Source: Brotaphodocola catenula
GTDB lineage: Bacteria > Bacillota > Clostridia > Lachnospirales > Lachnospiraceae
Direction of reading: 5' to 3'
DNA length: 64,000 bases
Assembly: GCA_020686985.1 (NCBI GenBank)
Contig: JAJEPU010000003.1
Span: 82,284 to 146,283, forward strand
Shown here: piece by piece, positions 1 to 7,639 of the stretch
How the letters are laid out: every line of letters begins with the position of its first letter
Position numbering within the stretch: the first letter of the stretch is position 1
The notes under the pieces: generated by a model
Told to the model about the DNA's origin: nothing
The model's database searches: none
The model's input: the letters and a program-made list of their open reading frames with translations, nothing else
Position numbers and translations under genes: made by a program

Positions 1-802
1 CGAGGCGATTTCCCATCAGTGGGAGTGCAAGGGCGATCAGAGGCAGGGCACAGGCGGAGAACGAGTCGGTGTCTTCATTTGGCTGCGATGGCAGAGGTGA
101 CTGCAAATCGGACTGCGTCCCCGATTTTGAAGATGATTTTGAAGCGGATTTCGTGGACGGCGGGCAGATCAGAAGGCAGAGCAGGGTAAACAGAGCCGAA
201 GCGACTTCCCCGGCAACGTGACCGAGGACGGCAAGGTGAACCGTGAGTATGATTCCCTGCGAAGTCCAGAATGACGCGAGAGCAAAGACAAAAATCATCC
301 GCAGAATCTGCTCTGCGATCTGGGAAAACGCTGGGACTCTGGCTTTCTGCATCCCGTAATAATAGCCGTTGATACAGGCGTGAGCGGATGCAAATGGCAC
401 AGAAAGTCCCATCATCGGAAGATAGGGAGCACACGAGCGCTCCATCAGCACATGGCACGCAATCCAATTCGCGTGACGGCAGATCAGAAACGCAAAGAGA
501 AGCGAGAGGGAGAGGGAGAGCAGAAATCCGGTGTGAAAGACGGATTTCCCCTTTTTTTCGTTTGAGGCGATGTACTGGGAGAGCGCAGTCTGGATTGACC
601 CGGCACAAAGTGCAAAACAGATGCCATATACCGGATGAACCATGTTGTAGATGCCAAGCCCCTCCGCCCCGATTGTGCGGGAGAGGAAAATTCGATAAAA
701 AAAGCCGAGAATCCGGCAGGAAAATCCAGCGGCGGTCAAGAGCAGAGTTCCGCTCAAAAAAGCGCGTTTGCGCGGAGAGAGGGAGGAGAGAAAAATGGAC
801 AT
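1..802 (-). CDS. SpoVB/MATE-like polysaccharide flippase, N-terminal part
   Basis: This reading frame runs off the left window edge; about 267 N-terminal residues are visible. The protein starts MSIFLSSLSPRKRAFLSGTL and continues with a run of hydrophobic segments separated by short loops, as in the MVF/oligosaccharide-flippase superfamily. The stretch SRTIGAEGLGIYNMVHPVYG followed by FALCAGSIQTALSQ matches the first helices of stage V sporulation protein B relatives, which move lipid-linked wall or polysaccharide precursors across the membrane. The start is the ATG at 802-800, with GGAG about nine bases upstream. A serine/lysine-rich loop (about residues 226-242) precedes the last visible helix. 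It is transcribed away from the GHL10 gene. The family is clear, but whether it acts in spore cortex or in capsule export cannot be told from half a protein. Confidence 0.8.
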   Translation of the reverse strand, partial: MSIFLSSLSPRKRAFLSGTLLLTAAGFSCRILGFFYRIFLSRTIGAEGLGIYNMVHPVYGICFALCAGSIQTALSQYIASNEKKGKSVFHTGFLLSLSLSLLFAFLICRHANWIACHVLMERSCAPYLPMMGLSVPFASAHACINGYYYGMQKARVPAFSQIAEQILRMIFVFALASFWTSQGIILTVHLAVLGHVAGEVASALFTLLCLLICPPSTKSASKSSSKSGTQSDLQSPLPSQPNEDTDSFSACALPLIALALPLMGNRL

Positions 803-976
803 GGAGACTCCGTTCAAAGGCGAGGCGATTGGTATAGAATATGGAAAAGATCGACGAATCATGACTGAAAAAAATCAGGTTGTTCTTTGGGGTGTGTTTT
901 GCTATACTGGAGTGTGTTTGGAAAAAATAAAAAAGGGCTTCAAAAAAAGGATTGTCTGCCGATTGGAGGAAGGAAA

Positions 977-2245
977 ATGCAAGGCAAGACATACAAAAGA
1001 CAAAATATCTCAAATATCTTTGTTCATCTGGGTGCAATGCTGATGACATGTGCGCTGTTGGCGATGACGGCAGTCAGACCGGTATATGCGATGGGACCGG
1101 GCGAGGGAGCTGTCAAAAGTGGGGATGAACTTCGAGGTGTGTGGATCTCCTATCTCGACTGGGAGACACTTCCGTCGGATCAGGCGGGATTTCAGAAGGC
1201 TGTCGATGCGATGATGGAGCGCTGCGTACAGCTGAAAATGAATGCGGTGTTTGTTCATGTTCGGGCAGATTCGGATGCGATGTATCCGTCTTCTTATTTT
1301 CCATGGTCCCGTTTTGTGACGGGAACGCAGGGACAGAATCCGGGCTATGATCCGCTCGCATATTTTGTGCAGTCCGCGCACAATCATGGACTTCAGTTTC
1401 ATGCATGGATCAATCCATTTCGTGTGACGGGATACCACAACACCTGGGATCAGGTTTCTGACCAGAACATTGTGAAAAAATGGTTGTCCGATGCAGACAC
1501 GACGAATGACCGCTGGGTATTAAAGCAGAACGGAGCTTATTATCTGAATCCGTCCGTGCCTCAGGTGCGTGAGCTGATCGTGAACGGGGTGCGCGAGGTC
1601 GTTCAGAATTACGATGTCGACGGAATTCATTTTGACGATTATTTTTATCCGGAGGTCAATGACAAGGACTCGAAGCGCTGGTTTGATAAGCCGGAGTACG
1701 AAGCGTCGGGCAGTTCGCTTGCGATCGCAGACTGGAGGCGGGAAAATGTCAATCAGCTGATTCGCAGTGTCTATCAGACTGTGAAGTCCGTAAAACCGGC
1801 AGTTCAGTTTGGAATCAGCCCGGCAGGCAATCTCGAACATCTGCGGAGCAATGAACAGTACTTTACGGATATTGACACCTGGATGAGCCAGAGCGGATAT
1901 GTGGATTATATCATGCCTCAGCTCTACTGGGGATTTGAGCAGAAACTCAAGAATGGTTCCCTTGCTCCTTATGCCTATACGGAAAACCTGAACAGCTGGA
2001 TTGCGCTGAAAAAGAAGGGAAATGTGAGACTCTATCTCGGTCTTGCAATGTATCGCACCGGCACGGATTCCAAGGACAACAATACCGTTTCCGAGTGGTT
2101 GCGATCCGATGACATCATCGCGCGTCAGGTACAGGCGGGACGGACGAGTGGTCAGGTGGCGGGCTACTGTTTCTACTCCTATGCGTCGTTTCAGGAGAGC
2201 ACTTCCCAGAAGGAAGTTCAGAGCCTGATGAAGATTTTGCAGTGA
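977..2245 (+). CDS. Secreted GHL10/DUF187 family glycoside hydrolase-like protein
   Basis: This is a 422-residue protein. The chosen ATG has GGAGGAAGG immediately upstream; an in-frame start 90 bases earlier would add an unlikely leader. Residues 1-39 form a signal peptide (hydrophobic core GAMLMTCALLAMTAV, probable cleavage after VYA). The mature part begins with ELRGVWISYLDW and contains NAVFVHVRADSDAMYPS, FHAWINPFRV, VDGIHFDDYFYP and YVDYIMPQLYWGFE, all typical of the GHL10 (YngK-like, DUF187) TIM-barrel family. The acidic pair in HFDDYFYP is a plausible catalytic centre. The natural substrate is not established for most members, although an envelope glycan is likely from its export. It stands alone between a divergent flippase gene and apt. 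Confidence 0.85.
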   Translation: MQGKTYKRQNISNIFVHLGAMLMTCALLAMTAVRPVYAMGPGEGAVKSGDELRGVWISYLDWETLPSDQAGFQKAVDAMMERCVQLKMNAVFVHVRADSDAMYPSSYFPWSRFVTGTQGQNPGYDPLAYFVQSAHNHGLQFHAWINPFRVTGYHNTWDQVSDQNIVKKWLSDADTTNDRWVLKQNGAYYLNPSVPQVRELIVNGVREVVQNYDVDGIHFDDYFYPEVNDKDSKRWFDKPEYEASGSSLAIADWRRENVNQLIRSVYQTVKSVKPAVQFGISPAGNLEHLRSNEQYFTDIDTWMSQSGYVDYIMPQLYWGFEQKLKNGSLAPYAYTENLNSWIALKKKGNVRLYLGLAMYRTGTDSKDNNTVSEWLRSDDIIARQVQAGRTSGQVAGYCFYSYASFQESTSQKEVQSLMKILQ

Positions 2246-2342
2246 TGGCAGTAATGCAAGAATCGATAAAGAAATCTGGTTTCACTAAAATTGGAAATAT
2301 GAAAACGAAAAGAAAAAATTAAGAAAGAGAAGAGGAACGATA

Positions 2343-2870
2343 ATGGCAAAAAAATTGGAAGAGTATGTGGTGAGCATTCCGGATTTTCCGGAGCCGGGAA
2401 TTATTTTTCGTGATGTGACCTCGATCCTTCAGGACCCGGAGGGACTTCATCTGGCGATCGACAAGATCCTGTGCATGCTCGACGGTGTGGATTTCGATGT
2501 GGTTGTAGGACCGGAGTCACGCGGATTTATCTTCGGTGTGCCGGTTGCTTACGCAAAGAACAAGGCGTTTGTGCCGATCCGAAAGAAGGGCAAACTGCCG
2601 AGAGAGACCGTGAGCGCAAGCTATGATCTTGAGTACGGCTCCGCAACGATCGAGATGCACAAGGATGCGATCAAGCCGGGTCAGAAAGTTGTCATTGTGG
2701 ACGATCTGATTGCGACCGGTGGCACAACCGAGGCGATGGTCGGCATGATCGAACAGCTCGGCGGAGAGGTAGTCAAGATCTGTTTCGTGATGGAGCTTGC
2801 CGGACTCAAGGGAAGAGAGAAACTCAAAGATTATGAGGTGGAGTCCGCAATCGTCTACGAGGGAAAGTAG
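2343..2870 (+). CDS. apt: Adenine phosphoribosyltransferase
   Basis: Apt joins adenine to PRPP to give AMP in purine salvage, in the cytoplasm. The 175-residue length is standard. Landmarks are VVGPESRGFIFG near residue 55, RKKGKLPRETVSASYDLEYG around residue 80, and the PRPP-binding loop VVIVDDLIATGGT near residue 120. The start ATG follows AGAGGAACGATA. In many Firmicutes apt lies beside relA or recJ; here it stands alone between the GHL10 gene and the T-box promoter. No purine-responsive element was seen upstream, only an A-rich spacer. Confidence 0.95.
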   Translation: MAKKLEEYVVSIPDFPEPGIIFRDVTSILQDPEGLHLAIDKILCMLDGVDFDVVVGPESRGFIFGVPVAYAKNKAFVPIRKKGKLPRETVSASYDLEYGSATIEMHKDAIKPGQKVVIVDDLIATGGTTEAMVGMIEQLGGEVVKICFVMELAGLKGREKLKDYEVESAIVYEGK

Positions 2871-2904
2871 GAAAATTTGGACTTAAAATAAATCGTGGAA
2901 ATGA

Positions 2905-2933
2905 TTGACAAATCATTTGAAAAGTGCTAAGAT
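2905..2933 (+). promoter_or_regulatory. Sigma-A type promoter of the T-box transcript
   Basis: The -35 is TTGACA (2905-2910), the spacer is exactly 17 bases, and the -10 is TAAGAT (2928-2933). Initiation is expected near 2940, just before the T-box stem I region. Confidence 0.75.
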
Positions 2934-2944
2934 TGCACCAACAA

Positions 2945-3232
2945 TTAAATGAAAAAACCGATGAGAAAGAGTAAGTAGTCTGGATATTGGGAGACACAGA
3001 GAGTTGCCGGTGGTGGGAAGGCGATACTTGCAGACCAGATGAATGGACTTTTGAGGGCGCTCCGGAACAAGGAAATAGTATGGAGCGACGATAGCCACGA
3101 TCGTAACAGGGTGGCGCATATGTTTGTATGCGGAGTGAGAGAGCCGTGAGGCTAAAGCGGGTGGTACCGCGGATATTGAGAATGATATTCGTCCCGGATA
3201 GAGAGTGATTTCTGTCCGGGGCGTTTTTTATT
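2945..3232 (+). promoter_or_regulatory. T-box riboswitch leader, tryptophan specifier (TGG)
   Basis: The hallmark T-box segment AAGCGGGTGGTACCGCG lies at about 3155-3171; its TGGT is the tRNA acceptor-end contact. Upstream, stem I can be traced: AGTAAGTAGTCTGG near 2970-2984 pairs with GCAGACCAGA at 3030-3039, and the 3' strand then reads GAA followed by TGG (3044-3046), the usual place of the specifier codon. TGG means the leader senses uncharged tRNA-Trp. A strong terminator follows at 3190-3229. By family behaviour, uncharged tRNA-Trp stabilises the antiterminator and lets transcription enter the dehydrogenase and trpXYZ-type genes, so the operon should rise in tryptophan starvation. The specifier identity is consistent with the TrpX-type importer downstream. 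Confidence 0.9.
3190..3229 (+). terminator. T-box intrinsic terminator
   Basis: The arm CGTCCCGGATAG (3190-3201) pairs with CTGTCCGGGGCG (3212-3223) over twelve positions including G-U pairs, and a run of T follows. The arms overlap the T-box antiterminator region, as expected of the switch. Confidence 0.85.
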
Positions 3233-3320
3233 GTTCCAAGTGATGATTTTCTATCGCTTTACCGATCAGAAATGTGCAGCTTAAGAAAATTCGATCAACA
3301 CAGAAAGAGGAGGCAGACAG

Positions 3321-4415
3321 ATGAAAGGATACAGCATTTATCTTCCAAGTTATACGATTGGAGAGGGTGTCTATGAGAGCATCGGATCAATCTGTACCCC
3401 GTATGGAAAGACGGCGGTTGTGATTGGTGGACATCGTGCAGTGGAGTCAGCACGAAAGGCGATCTGCGAGGGTGCAGAGAGCGGAAAGATTGAGATTCTT
3501 GATTTTGTCTGGTTCGGCGGAGAGTGCAGTTACGAAAACCTTGAGCTTCTCAAGGCGAATGAGACGGTTCAGAAAGCGGACATGATTTTTGCAGTCGGTG
3601 GCGGAAAGGCGACTGACACGGCAAAGGCTCTCGCAGAGGAGACCCAAAAGCCGGTCTTCACATTTCCGACAATTGCTTCTAACTGTTCCGCATGCACGAG
3701 CGTTTCGATCATGTATCATGCGGATGGAAGTTTCTTAAAGCCGTATTTCTTAAAGAAACCTCCGGTGCATGCGTTCATTGATCTCGGAATCATTGCAAAG
3801 TCTCCCGAGCGCTACATGTGGGCGGGAATGGGCGATACTTACGCCAAGTATTTTGAGAGCACGGTTTCCTCGAGAGGAGAGCACTTGAACCACTATGTCG
3901 GACTCGGTGTAACGATCAGCCAGATGTGCTTAAATCCGATTCTTGAGTACGGTGAAAAGGCGATGGAGGATAATCGGGCAGGACGGGTTTCCGAAGAACT
4001 TGCTCAGACGGTTCTCGCGATTGTTGTGAGCACAGCGCTTACCTCGATTCTTGTGACCCAGGATCGAATCATTGACTACAACACGGGACTTGCCCATGCG
4101 ATTTTCTACGCGCTAACCTCGTTCCCGCAGATTGAGGAGGGACATCTCCACGGCGAGGTTGTCGGCTTTGGTGTTCTGATCCTTCTCCTTGTGGATGGTC
4201 AGAAAGAGATGTTTGAGAAGATGTACGAGTTTAACAAGAGCATCGGTCTTCCGACCTCGCTTGCGGATGTGGAGATCACCGAGGAAGCACTTCCTCAGGT
4301 CATTGAGAAGACGATGCAGATGAAGGACATCGACCACAATCCGTATCCAGTCACCGCAGATCTGCTTGAGAAGGCATTTGCAGAGCTTGCAGAGAGAAAC
4401 AAGGAAGAGAAATAA
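3321..4415 (+). CDS. Iron-containing/glycerol-dehydrogenase-like alcohol dehydrogenase
   Basis: This 364-residue oxidoreductase belongs to the iron-containing (DHQ-synthase-like) dehydrogenase family, closest in motif layout to GldA. AVGGGKATDTAKALAE (residues 91-106) is the NAD-binding glycine loop. Probable metal ligands are Asp172 in GMGDTYAK, His259 in GLAHAIFYA and His277 in HLHGEVVGFG. AGAGGAGG precedes the ATG. It is the first gene behind a Trp-specific T-box and lies 92 bases before the TrpX-type gene, so it should be induced by tryptophan shortage. That is an odd place for a polyol dehydrogenase. The true substrate may be an indolic or aromatic alcohol or aldehyde linked to tryptophan supply, but this is inference; the sequence shows only the fold and cofactor site. 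Confidence 0.8.
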   Translation: MKGYSIYLPSYTIGEGVYESIGSICTPYGKTAVVIGGHRAVESARKAICEGAESGKIEILDFVWFGGECSYENLELLKANETVQKADMIFAVGGGKATDTAKALAEETQKPVFTFPTIASNCSACTSVSIMYHADGSFLKPYFLKKPPVHAFIDLGIIAKSPERYMWAGMGDTYAKYFESTVSSRGEHLNHYVGLGVTISQMCLNPILEYGEKAMEDNRAGRVSEELAQTVLAIVVSTALTSILVTQDRIIDYNTGLAHAIFYALTSFPQIEEGHLHGEVVGFGVLILLLVDGQKEMFEKMYEFNKSIGLPTSLADVEITEEALPQVIEKTMQMKDIDHNPYPVTADLLEKAFAELAERNKEEK

Positions 4416-4507
4416 GAAAGATTAAGAAAAAGAAATAAGAAAAGGAAATAAGAACAAAAAGAAAAATAGGAATCCATAATTTCAGTTTATATGAGGAGGA
4501 AACAATT

Positions 4508-5590
4508 ATGAGAAAGGCATTTATGAAACGTTCTTTGGCAATGGCAGTGACCGCAATGATGATGGGAACACTTGCAGGTTGTGCTTCCGGAAGTTCTTCC
4601 CAGACGGAGAACGCACAGACAACGGCTCAGGCTTCTGAGGCAGAGAGCAAGGTAGACGGAGGGACAACGGCAGAGGGTGCTGTCTCTCCGAAGGATGGCA
4701 AGGCGTACAAGGTTGGCGTGATCCAGATGGTCGAGAATGGCGCATTCAACGATATGAGAGAGGGCTTCATTGAGGAGCTCCGCGCAAAGGGTTATTCCGA
4801 GTCGGATCTCGTAATCGATTACAAGTGTGCGCAGGGAGATGCGACAAACCTTCAGACGATCGCTCAGGGTATGGCTGGTGGAGATTACGATCTCGTTGCA
4901 ACGGTTGCAACCCCGCCGACTCAGGCGATGGTGAACTTAAAGACGGAGACGCCGGTGATCTTCGTCGCTGTTTCTGCTCCGCAGGCAGCGGGTGTTATTA
5001 CAGAGATGGAAAAGCCGGATAAGAATGCAACCGGTACTTCCAATGCGATTCCGGTCGGTGACATCTTCGCTCTGAGCGAGAAGCTGACACCGGATGCAAA
5101 GACATTTGGTCTTCTCTACTGCACGAGTGAGGTCAACTCCGTAAACACCGCAGAGTCTGCAAAGAAGTACTGCGAGGAGAATGGTCTTGAGTACAAGGAA
5201 GCAGTTGTGACGAACTCTTCTGAGGTTCAGCAGGCAGCACAGTCTCTCGCAGACAGCGTGGATGCAATCTTTATCCCGAATGACAGTGTGATTCAGTCTG
5301 CAATGCCTCTCGTAACGGAAGTTGCAAGAAGCGCGAAAATCCCGGTATATGGAAGCTCTGCTACGATGGTTGACTCCGGTGCATTTGCAACAATTGCAAT
5401 CAGCGATAAGGAGATCGGCGCACAGTCTGCTGATATGGCAATCGAGTACTTAAGTGGAACTGCAATTGCAGACATCCCGGCAATCGTTGTTCCGGCAAGT
5501 GAGACCGTAGTCAACAAGACGACGATGGAAGCTCTCGGAATCGAGGTTGCAGAGGAAGACGGAATTCGTTTTGTGGAGGATAAGAACTAA
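4508..5590 (+). CDS. trpX: TrpX-type ABC transporter substrate-binding lipoprotein
   Basis: This 360-residue protein is exported and lipid-anchored: the N-terminus is basic and hydrophobic, and the lipobox TLAGC places the lipidated cysteine at residue 25. A low-complexity S/T/E/Q linker follows, then the mature domain from KVGVIQMVENGAFNDMREGF. That start, VATVATPPTQAMVN and IFVAVSAPQAAGVI match the DUF534/TrpX family (periplasmic-binding-protein fold). In Firmicutes these import tryptophan or related aromatics, and the Trp T-box upstream supports that here. The ATG has GAGGAGG in front. Its stop overlaps the permease start by one base. Tyrosine or an indole derivative remains possible. Confidence 0.87.
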   Translation: MRKAFMKRSLAMAVTAMMMGTLAGCASGSSSQTENAQTTAQASEAESKVDGGTTAEGAVSPKDGKAYKVGVIQMVENGAFNDMREGFIEELRAKGYSESDLVIDYKCAQGDATNLQTIAQGMAGGDYDLVATVATPPTQAMVNLKTETPVIFVAVSAPQAAGVITEMEKPDKNATGTSNAIPVGDIFALSEKLTPDAKTFGLLYCTSEVNSVNTAESAKKYCEENGLEYKEAVVTNSSEVQQAAQSLADSVDAIFIPNDSVIQSAMPLVTEVARSAKIPVYGSSATMVDSGAFATIAISDKEIGAQSADMAIEYLSGTAIADIPAIVVPASETVVNKTTMEALGIEVAEEDGIRFVEDKN

Positions 5591-6486
5591 TGACATTACT
5601 GATTGGCTCTCTTCAGCTCGGACTGATTTACGGAGTCATGGTGCTCGGAATCTATATCAGTTTCCGCATCCTGAATATTCCGGATCTGACCGCAGAGGGA
5701 AGTTTTACATTCGGACTGGCGACGGCAGCGATTTTCACGACTGCCGGTCATCCGTTTCTTGGAATTCTTGCATCTCTCGTAGCGGGCGCACTTGCAGGCT
5801 GTGTGACCGGACTTCTCCAGACGAAGTTGAATATTCATCCGGTTCTGACCGGAATCCTGACGATGAGTGGTCTCTACTCGATCAATACCGTTGTGCTCGG
5901 TGGAACGCCGAACCTGACGCTGATCGGAAAGGAGACGATCTTCACGCTCGCGCAGAGTGCATTTCCGATGCTTGAGAGAGAGGCGGTGAAGCTCTTGATG
6001 GCAGTTCTCGTTTCTGTGGTGTGCACAGTGGCACTTGTCGCATTCTTCCGCACCCGACTTGGACTTTGCATCCGCGCAACCGGCGACAATACCGACATGG
6101 TCAAGGCTTCCTCGATCAATGTGGATCGGATGAAATGCATCGCGCTTGCACTCAGCAACGGACTGATCGCTCTGTGTGGTGGATTGATCGCCCAGTATCA
6201 GAGCTTTGCAGATATCAACTCCGGTGTCGGCATCCTCGTTGTAGGACTTGCATCTGTAATCATCGGAGAGGCATTCTTTGGAAAGCGCTCCGTGACGATC
6301 GGTTTTATCTCCGCAATTTTTGGCTCGGTGGTTTACCGCTACATCATCGCAATGGCGACGAAGGCAGACTGGTTCCCGGCGTACATGCTCAAGCTCGTGT
6401 CGGCAGTTATTGTTACGCTCGCACTTGCGATTCCGGCGATCAAATCGATGATGGAAGTACAGAAAATTCGGAGAGGAGGGAAATAA
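5590..6486 (+). CDS. trpY: TrpY-type ABC transporter permease
   Basis: This is a 298-residue integral membrane protein of the branched-chain/ribose-type permease family (BPD_transp_2), with about eight to nine hydrophobic helices. LGIYISFRILNIPDLTAEGS at the first helices is characteristic of the TrpY/DUF534-partner group. The cytoplasmic coupling region GLCIRATGDNTDMVKASSIN (around residues 158-177) matches the loop that contacts the ATPase. The start codon shares one base with the preceding stop, so translation is probably coupled. It forms the channel for the TrpX-bound ligand together with the ATPase downstream. Confidence 0.88.
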   Translation: MTLLIGSLQLGLIYGVMVLGIYISFRILNIPDLTAEGSFTFGLATAAIFTTAGHPFLGILASLVAGALAGCVTGLLQTKLNIHPVLTGILTMSGLYSINTVVLGGTPNLTLIGKETIFTLAQSAFPMLEREAVKLLMAVLVSVVCTVALVAFFRTRLGLCIRATGDNTDMVKASSINVDRMKCIALALSNGLIALCGGLIAQYQSFADINSGVGILVVGLASVIIGEAFFGKRSVTIGFISAIFGSVVYRYIIAMATKADWFPAYMLKLVSAVIVTLALAIPAIKSMMEVQKIRRGGK

Positions 6487-6490
6487 AATC

Positions 6491-7306
6491 ATGACATCCA
6501 TGACACCAATGCTTGAAATTCAGTCGGCATGCAAGAAGTTCAGCAAGGGAACGCCGAATGAGCACACCGCTCTCGCTCAGTTGAATCTGACGCTTGCACA
6601 GGGCGATTTTGTGACGGTTCTCGGCTCAAACGGAGCCGGAAAGTCAACGATGTTCAATGCCGTCTGTGGAAATTTCCTTCTCGATTCCGGAAAGATTCTT
6701 CTCGACGGGAAGGACATCACATTTGAGCCGGAGTACCGCAGAGCACTCAGCATCGGAAGACTGTTTCAGGATCCGATGAAGGGAACGGCGCCGAGTCTCA
6801 CGATCGAGGAAAATTTAGCCCTCGCCTACTCAAAACAGAAGAAGCGCAGTCTCGCGTTTGCACTGACGAGAAAGGATCGGGATTATTTTAAGACAGAGCT
6901 TGAAAAGTTCTCGATGGATCTTGAAAACCGGATGAAGACGAAGGTTGGACTGCTCTCGGGCGGTCAGCGTCAGGTCGTGACACTTCTGATGAGCACACTC
7001 GTTCCGCCGAAACTTCTTCTCCTCGATGAGCACACCGCGGCTCTCGATCCGGCGACTGCCGAGAAAGTGATGGAGATCACGAATCGGATTGTGAAAGAAA
7101 ACAAGATCACGACGATGATGATCACCCACAACATGAAGCAGGCGCTTGAGACTGGAAACCGCACGATCATGCTCGACTCGGGAGCGGTGATGTTTGACAT
7201 CGATGCAAGGCAGAGAGAACAGCTGAGTGTGGAGCGTCTTGTCGAGATGTACTCCGAGAAAAAAAAGGAAGAGTTTGCGACGGATCGCGTGCTTTTATCT
7301 GTGTAA
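6491..7306 (+). CDS. trpZ: TrpZ-type ABC transporter ATP-binding protein
   Basis: This 271-residue ATPase energises the TrpX/TrpY importer. Walker A is GSNGAGKST (about residues 46-54), the signature is LSGGQRQ, and Walker B is LLLLDEHTAALDP, followed by the switch histidine in MMITHNMKQAL. The alternative ATG at 6503 would lose only four residues; 6491 is kept because GGAGGG lies upstream at a workable distance. It closes the operon. No U-rich terminator follows; a small extragenic hairpin (repeat family copy A) begins directly at the stop codon. Confidence 0.9.
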   Translation: MTSMTPMLEIQSACKKFSKGTPNEHTALAQLNLTLAQGDFVTVLGSNGAGKSTMFNAVCGNFLLDSGKILLDGKDITFEPEYRRALSIGRLFQDPMKGTAPSLTIEENLALAYSKQKKRSLAFALTRKDRDYFKTELEKFSMDLENRMKTKVGLLSGGQRQVVTLLMSTLVPPKLLLLDEHTAALDPATAEKVMEITNRIVKENKITTMMITHNMKQALETGNRTIMLDSGAVMFDIDARQREQLSVERLVEMYSEKKKEEFATDRVLLSV

Positions 7307-7308
7307 CT

Positions 7309-7350
7309 TGGAATCACGCGCCAAGTCTTTGCGAGCGTCAACTTGAATTC
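7309..7350. repeat. Extragenic hairpin repeat, copy A
   Basis: CAAGT and ACTTG enclose a 14-base loop (CTTTGCGAGCGTCA), with ACGCGC before and AATTC after. The same loop and stem pattern recurs after ftsH, after the anchored protein gene ending at 37320 and after the MerR gene. No T-run follows, so it is not an obvious terminator. Confidence 0.55.
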
Positions 7351-7500
7351 AAAAAGATTAGAGAAAAAGTGGTCCGGCAGTTGTCCTTAGAAGTTTTTTG
7401 TGTTCTGGGAGCGATTACCGGATTTTTCATTTTTTGGGAGAAAAATTCGTGCGTACTTAGAAAAATATGAGAATTTTCGGAAACTTTGTCGAATGAGTGA

Positions 7501-7529
7501 TTTACACCGGGCGAAAATTGTGGTACATT
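7501..7529 (+). promoter_or_regulatory. Predicted promoter of the phnD operon
   Basis: TTTACA (7501-7506), a 17-base spacer and TACATT (7524-7529) make a fair sigma-A promoter. Initiation near 7536 would put the structured leader RNA almost at the 5' end of the message. Confidence 0.6.
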
Positions 7530-7540
7530 ATTGAACGGTA

Positions 7541-7602
7541 GTGGCAAAGGGTGAAGTCTGTCTGCCTATCGAAGAGGGCGCAGACAGGAATAAAACAGCC
7601 AC
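7541..7602 (+). promoter_or_regulatory. Compact structured 5' leader RNA before phnD
   Basis: An outer helix GTGGC (7541-7545) with GCCAC (7598-7602) encloses an inner helix CTGTCTGC (7558-7565) with GCAGACAG (7580-7587). Between them is a purine-rich asymmetric internal loop (AAAGGGTGAAGT on one side, GAATAAAACA on the other). The layout of two helices around a purine-rich loop, right at the predicted 5' end and about 40 bases before the phnD ATG, resembles a small riboswitch aptamer. It does not match a class I can name. It could equally be a plain stabilising hairpin. Confidence 0.5.
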
Positions 7603-7639
7603 GTACGAGGATTTATGTGAACAATCAGGAGGAAGAATC

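Noticed and set aside
75..1049. A long minus-strand open frame covering the left edge
   Set aside because: Its product has no family features. The minus-strand frame starting at 802 gives a clear SpoVB-like membrane protein, so the longer frame is a shadow.
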